Assembly (NCBI RefSeq): GCF_003149145.1 | Contig: NZ_QGDQ01000011.1 | Coordinates: forward strand, 82,214-146,213 | Direction of reading: 5' to 3' | Origin: Quadrisphaera granulorum | GTDB lineage: Bacteria > Actinomycetota > Actinomycetes > Actinomycetales > Quadrisphaeraceae | DNA length: 64,000 nt | Shown: piece after piece, positions 63,679-64,000 of the stretch | Position numbering within the stretch: the stretch's first letter is position 1 | Layout: each line of letters begins with the position of its first letter | Made by a program: the position numbers and the translations under genes | Notes under the pieces: generated by a model | The model's database searches: none | Told to the model about the DNA's origin: nothing | The model's input: the letters and a program-made list of their open reading frames with translations, nothing else

Positions 63679-64000
63679 CGTCAGCCTCGTGCGAGCGGCT
63701 CGGCTCGGAAACATCCGCTCGGCGGCCTGCCCCGGACATCGCGGGTCTTGTATCGATCGGCGTTGCTCCGACGGCGCATCGGCGGAGTGTCCGAGCTGCA
63801 CCGCTCGACGTCGCGGAGCCGCCGTGAACCTGTGGACAACGCGGTCTTGTGCACAAGCCTGTGGACATGCGACTCCCGAGGCCTGCGGCGCAGCCCGCGG
63901 TCCGGGAGGAATGATCAGAACCTGTGGATGACCGGGCGGGTCGTACCTTCCCGGTGATCTCCACACCCAACGAGAAGAAGATCAGCGTTGCAGCGCTGTT
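63679..64000. promoter_or_regulatory. Intergenic region with DnaA-box-like repeats
   Basis: This 322-bp stretch holds TGTGGACAA (63831-63839, exact complement of the actinobacterial DnaA box TTGTCCACA), the palindrome TTGTGCACAA (63847-63856), TGTGGACAT (63860-63868) and TGTGGATGA (63923-63931); three share the direct repeat CCTGTGGA. Such clustering upstream of an integrase may mark a replication or excision control region of an integrated element, or an origin-like site. No other RNA or gene was recognised, except a frame opening near the edge. Confidence 0.5.
63954..64000 (+). CDS. Possible gene start cut by the window edge
   Basis: From a GTG at 63954 (or in frame at 63924) a frame reading ISTPNEKKISVAAL runs off the window. 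The Lys/Glu-rich start looks protein-like, and a gene divergent from the integrase (for example an excisionase or replication gene) would be expected here in an integrated element. No ribosome site is evident and too little is present to name it. Confidence 0.2.
   Translation, partial: MISTPNEKKISVAAL

Overview
This is a 64 kb chromosomal stretch from a very GC-rich actinobacterium. GTG starts are common, genes are tightly packed with 4-nt stop/start overlaps, and several neighbourhoods are typical of the phylum: the dcw cell-wall cluster ending in mraZ, MoxR/DUF58/transglutaminase, DnaE2 with a LexA box, and Rv2175c/PknL/class II AroG. The MurE carries the DNPR signature of meso-diaminopimelate enzymes. 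The gene content would suit the Kineosporiales/Quadrisphaera area, but that placement is inference and no rRNA gene is present to test it.

Layout. 1-10.9 kb (minus strand): ftsW (cut by the window edge), murD, mraY, murF, murE, ftsI, ftsL, rsmH, mraZ. A 12-bp tandem repeat separates mraZ from the divergent moxR-DUF58-transglutaminase operon (11.2-15.9 kb). 16.1-26.9 kb: a DUF3040 membrane protein, Pol IV, a very long DnaE2 behind a perfect LexA box, two MFS transporters, then a DUF6504-HEPN operon behind a second perfect LexA box. Together these form an SOS mutagenesis neighbourhood. 27.1-31.4 kb (plus): four carotenoid-tailoring genes (CrtA-like monooxygenase, CruF-like hydratase, GT2, CrtD/CrtI-like desaturase). 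31.5-32.2 kb: two tiny paralogous membrane proteins sharing a C-terminal SAWTR motif.

32.2-34.2 kb is a decayed, apparently acquired patch: an IS481 transposase remnant with an internal stop, joined in frame to a piece of an EamA transporter, followed by a SRPBCC-MarR pair preceded by a strong palindromic operator. 34.2-45 kb: a methyltransferase, a NarL-type two-component system, an ABC-2 export operon, and two tandem membrane PAS-GGDEF-EAL cyclic-di-GMP proteins. 45-49.7 kb: a CDP-alcohol phosphatidyltransferase and the core carotenoid operon (prenyl diphosphate synthase, crtI, crtB). 49.7-53.5 kb: palindromic repeats, one of them split by a 110-bp MITE-like insertion, then a MATE exporter and an AraC regulator overlapping an MFS exporter. 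53.6-59.8 kb: an Rv2175c homologue divergent from a PASTA kinase, threonine aldolase, DAHP synthase, and a phosphofructokinase with the pyrophosphate-type D104/K124 signature.

60.2-64 kb holds a tyrosine integrase gene cut in two by a 2320-bp IS1634-type element with a 5-bp target duplication; removing the element restores a 376-codon frame. A cluster of DnaA-box-like sequences upstream suggests the edge of an integrated element that continues past the window.

No rRNA, tRNA or CRISPR array was found.
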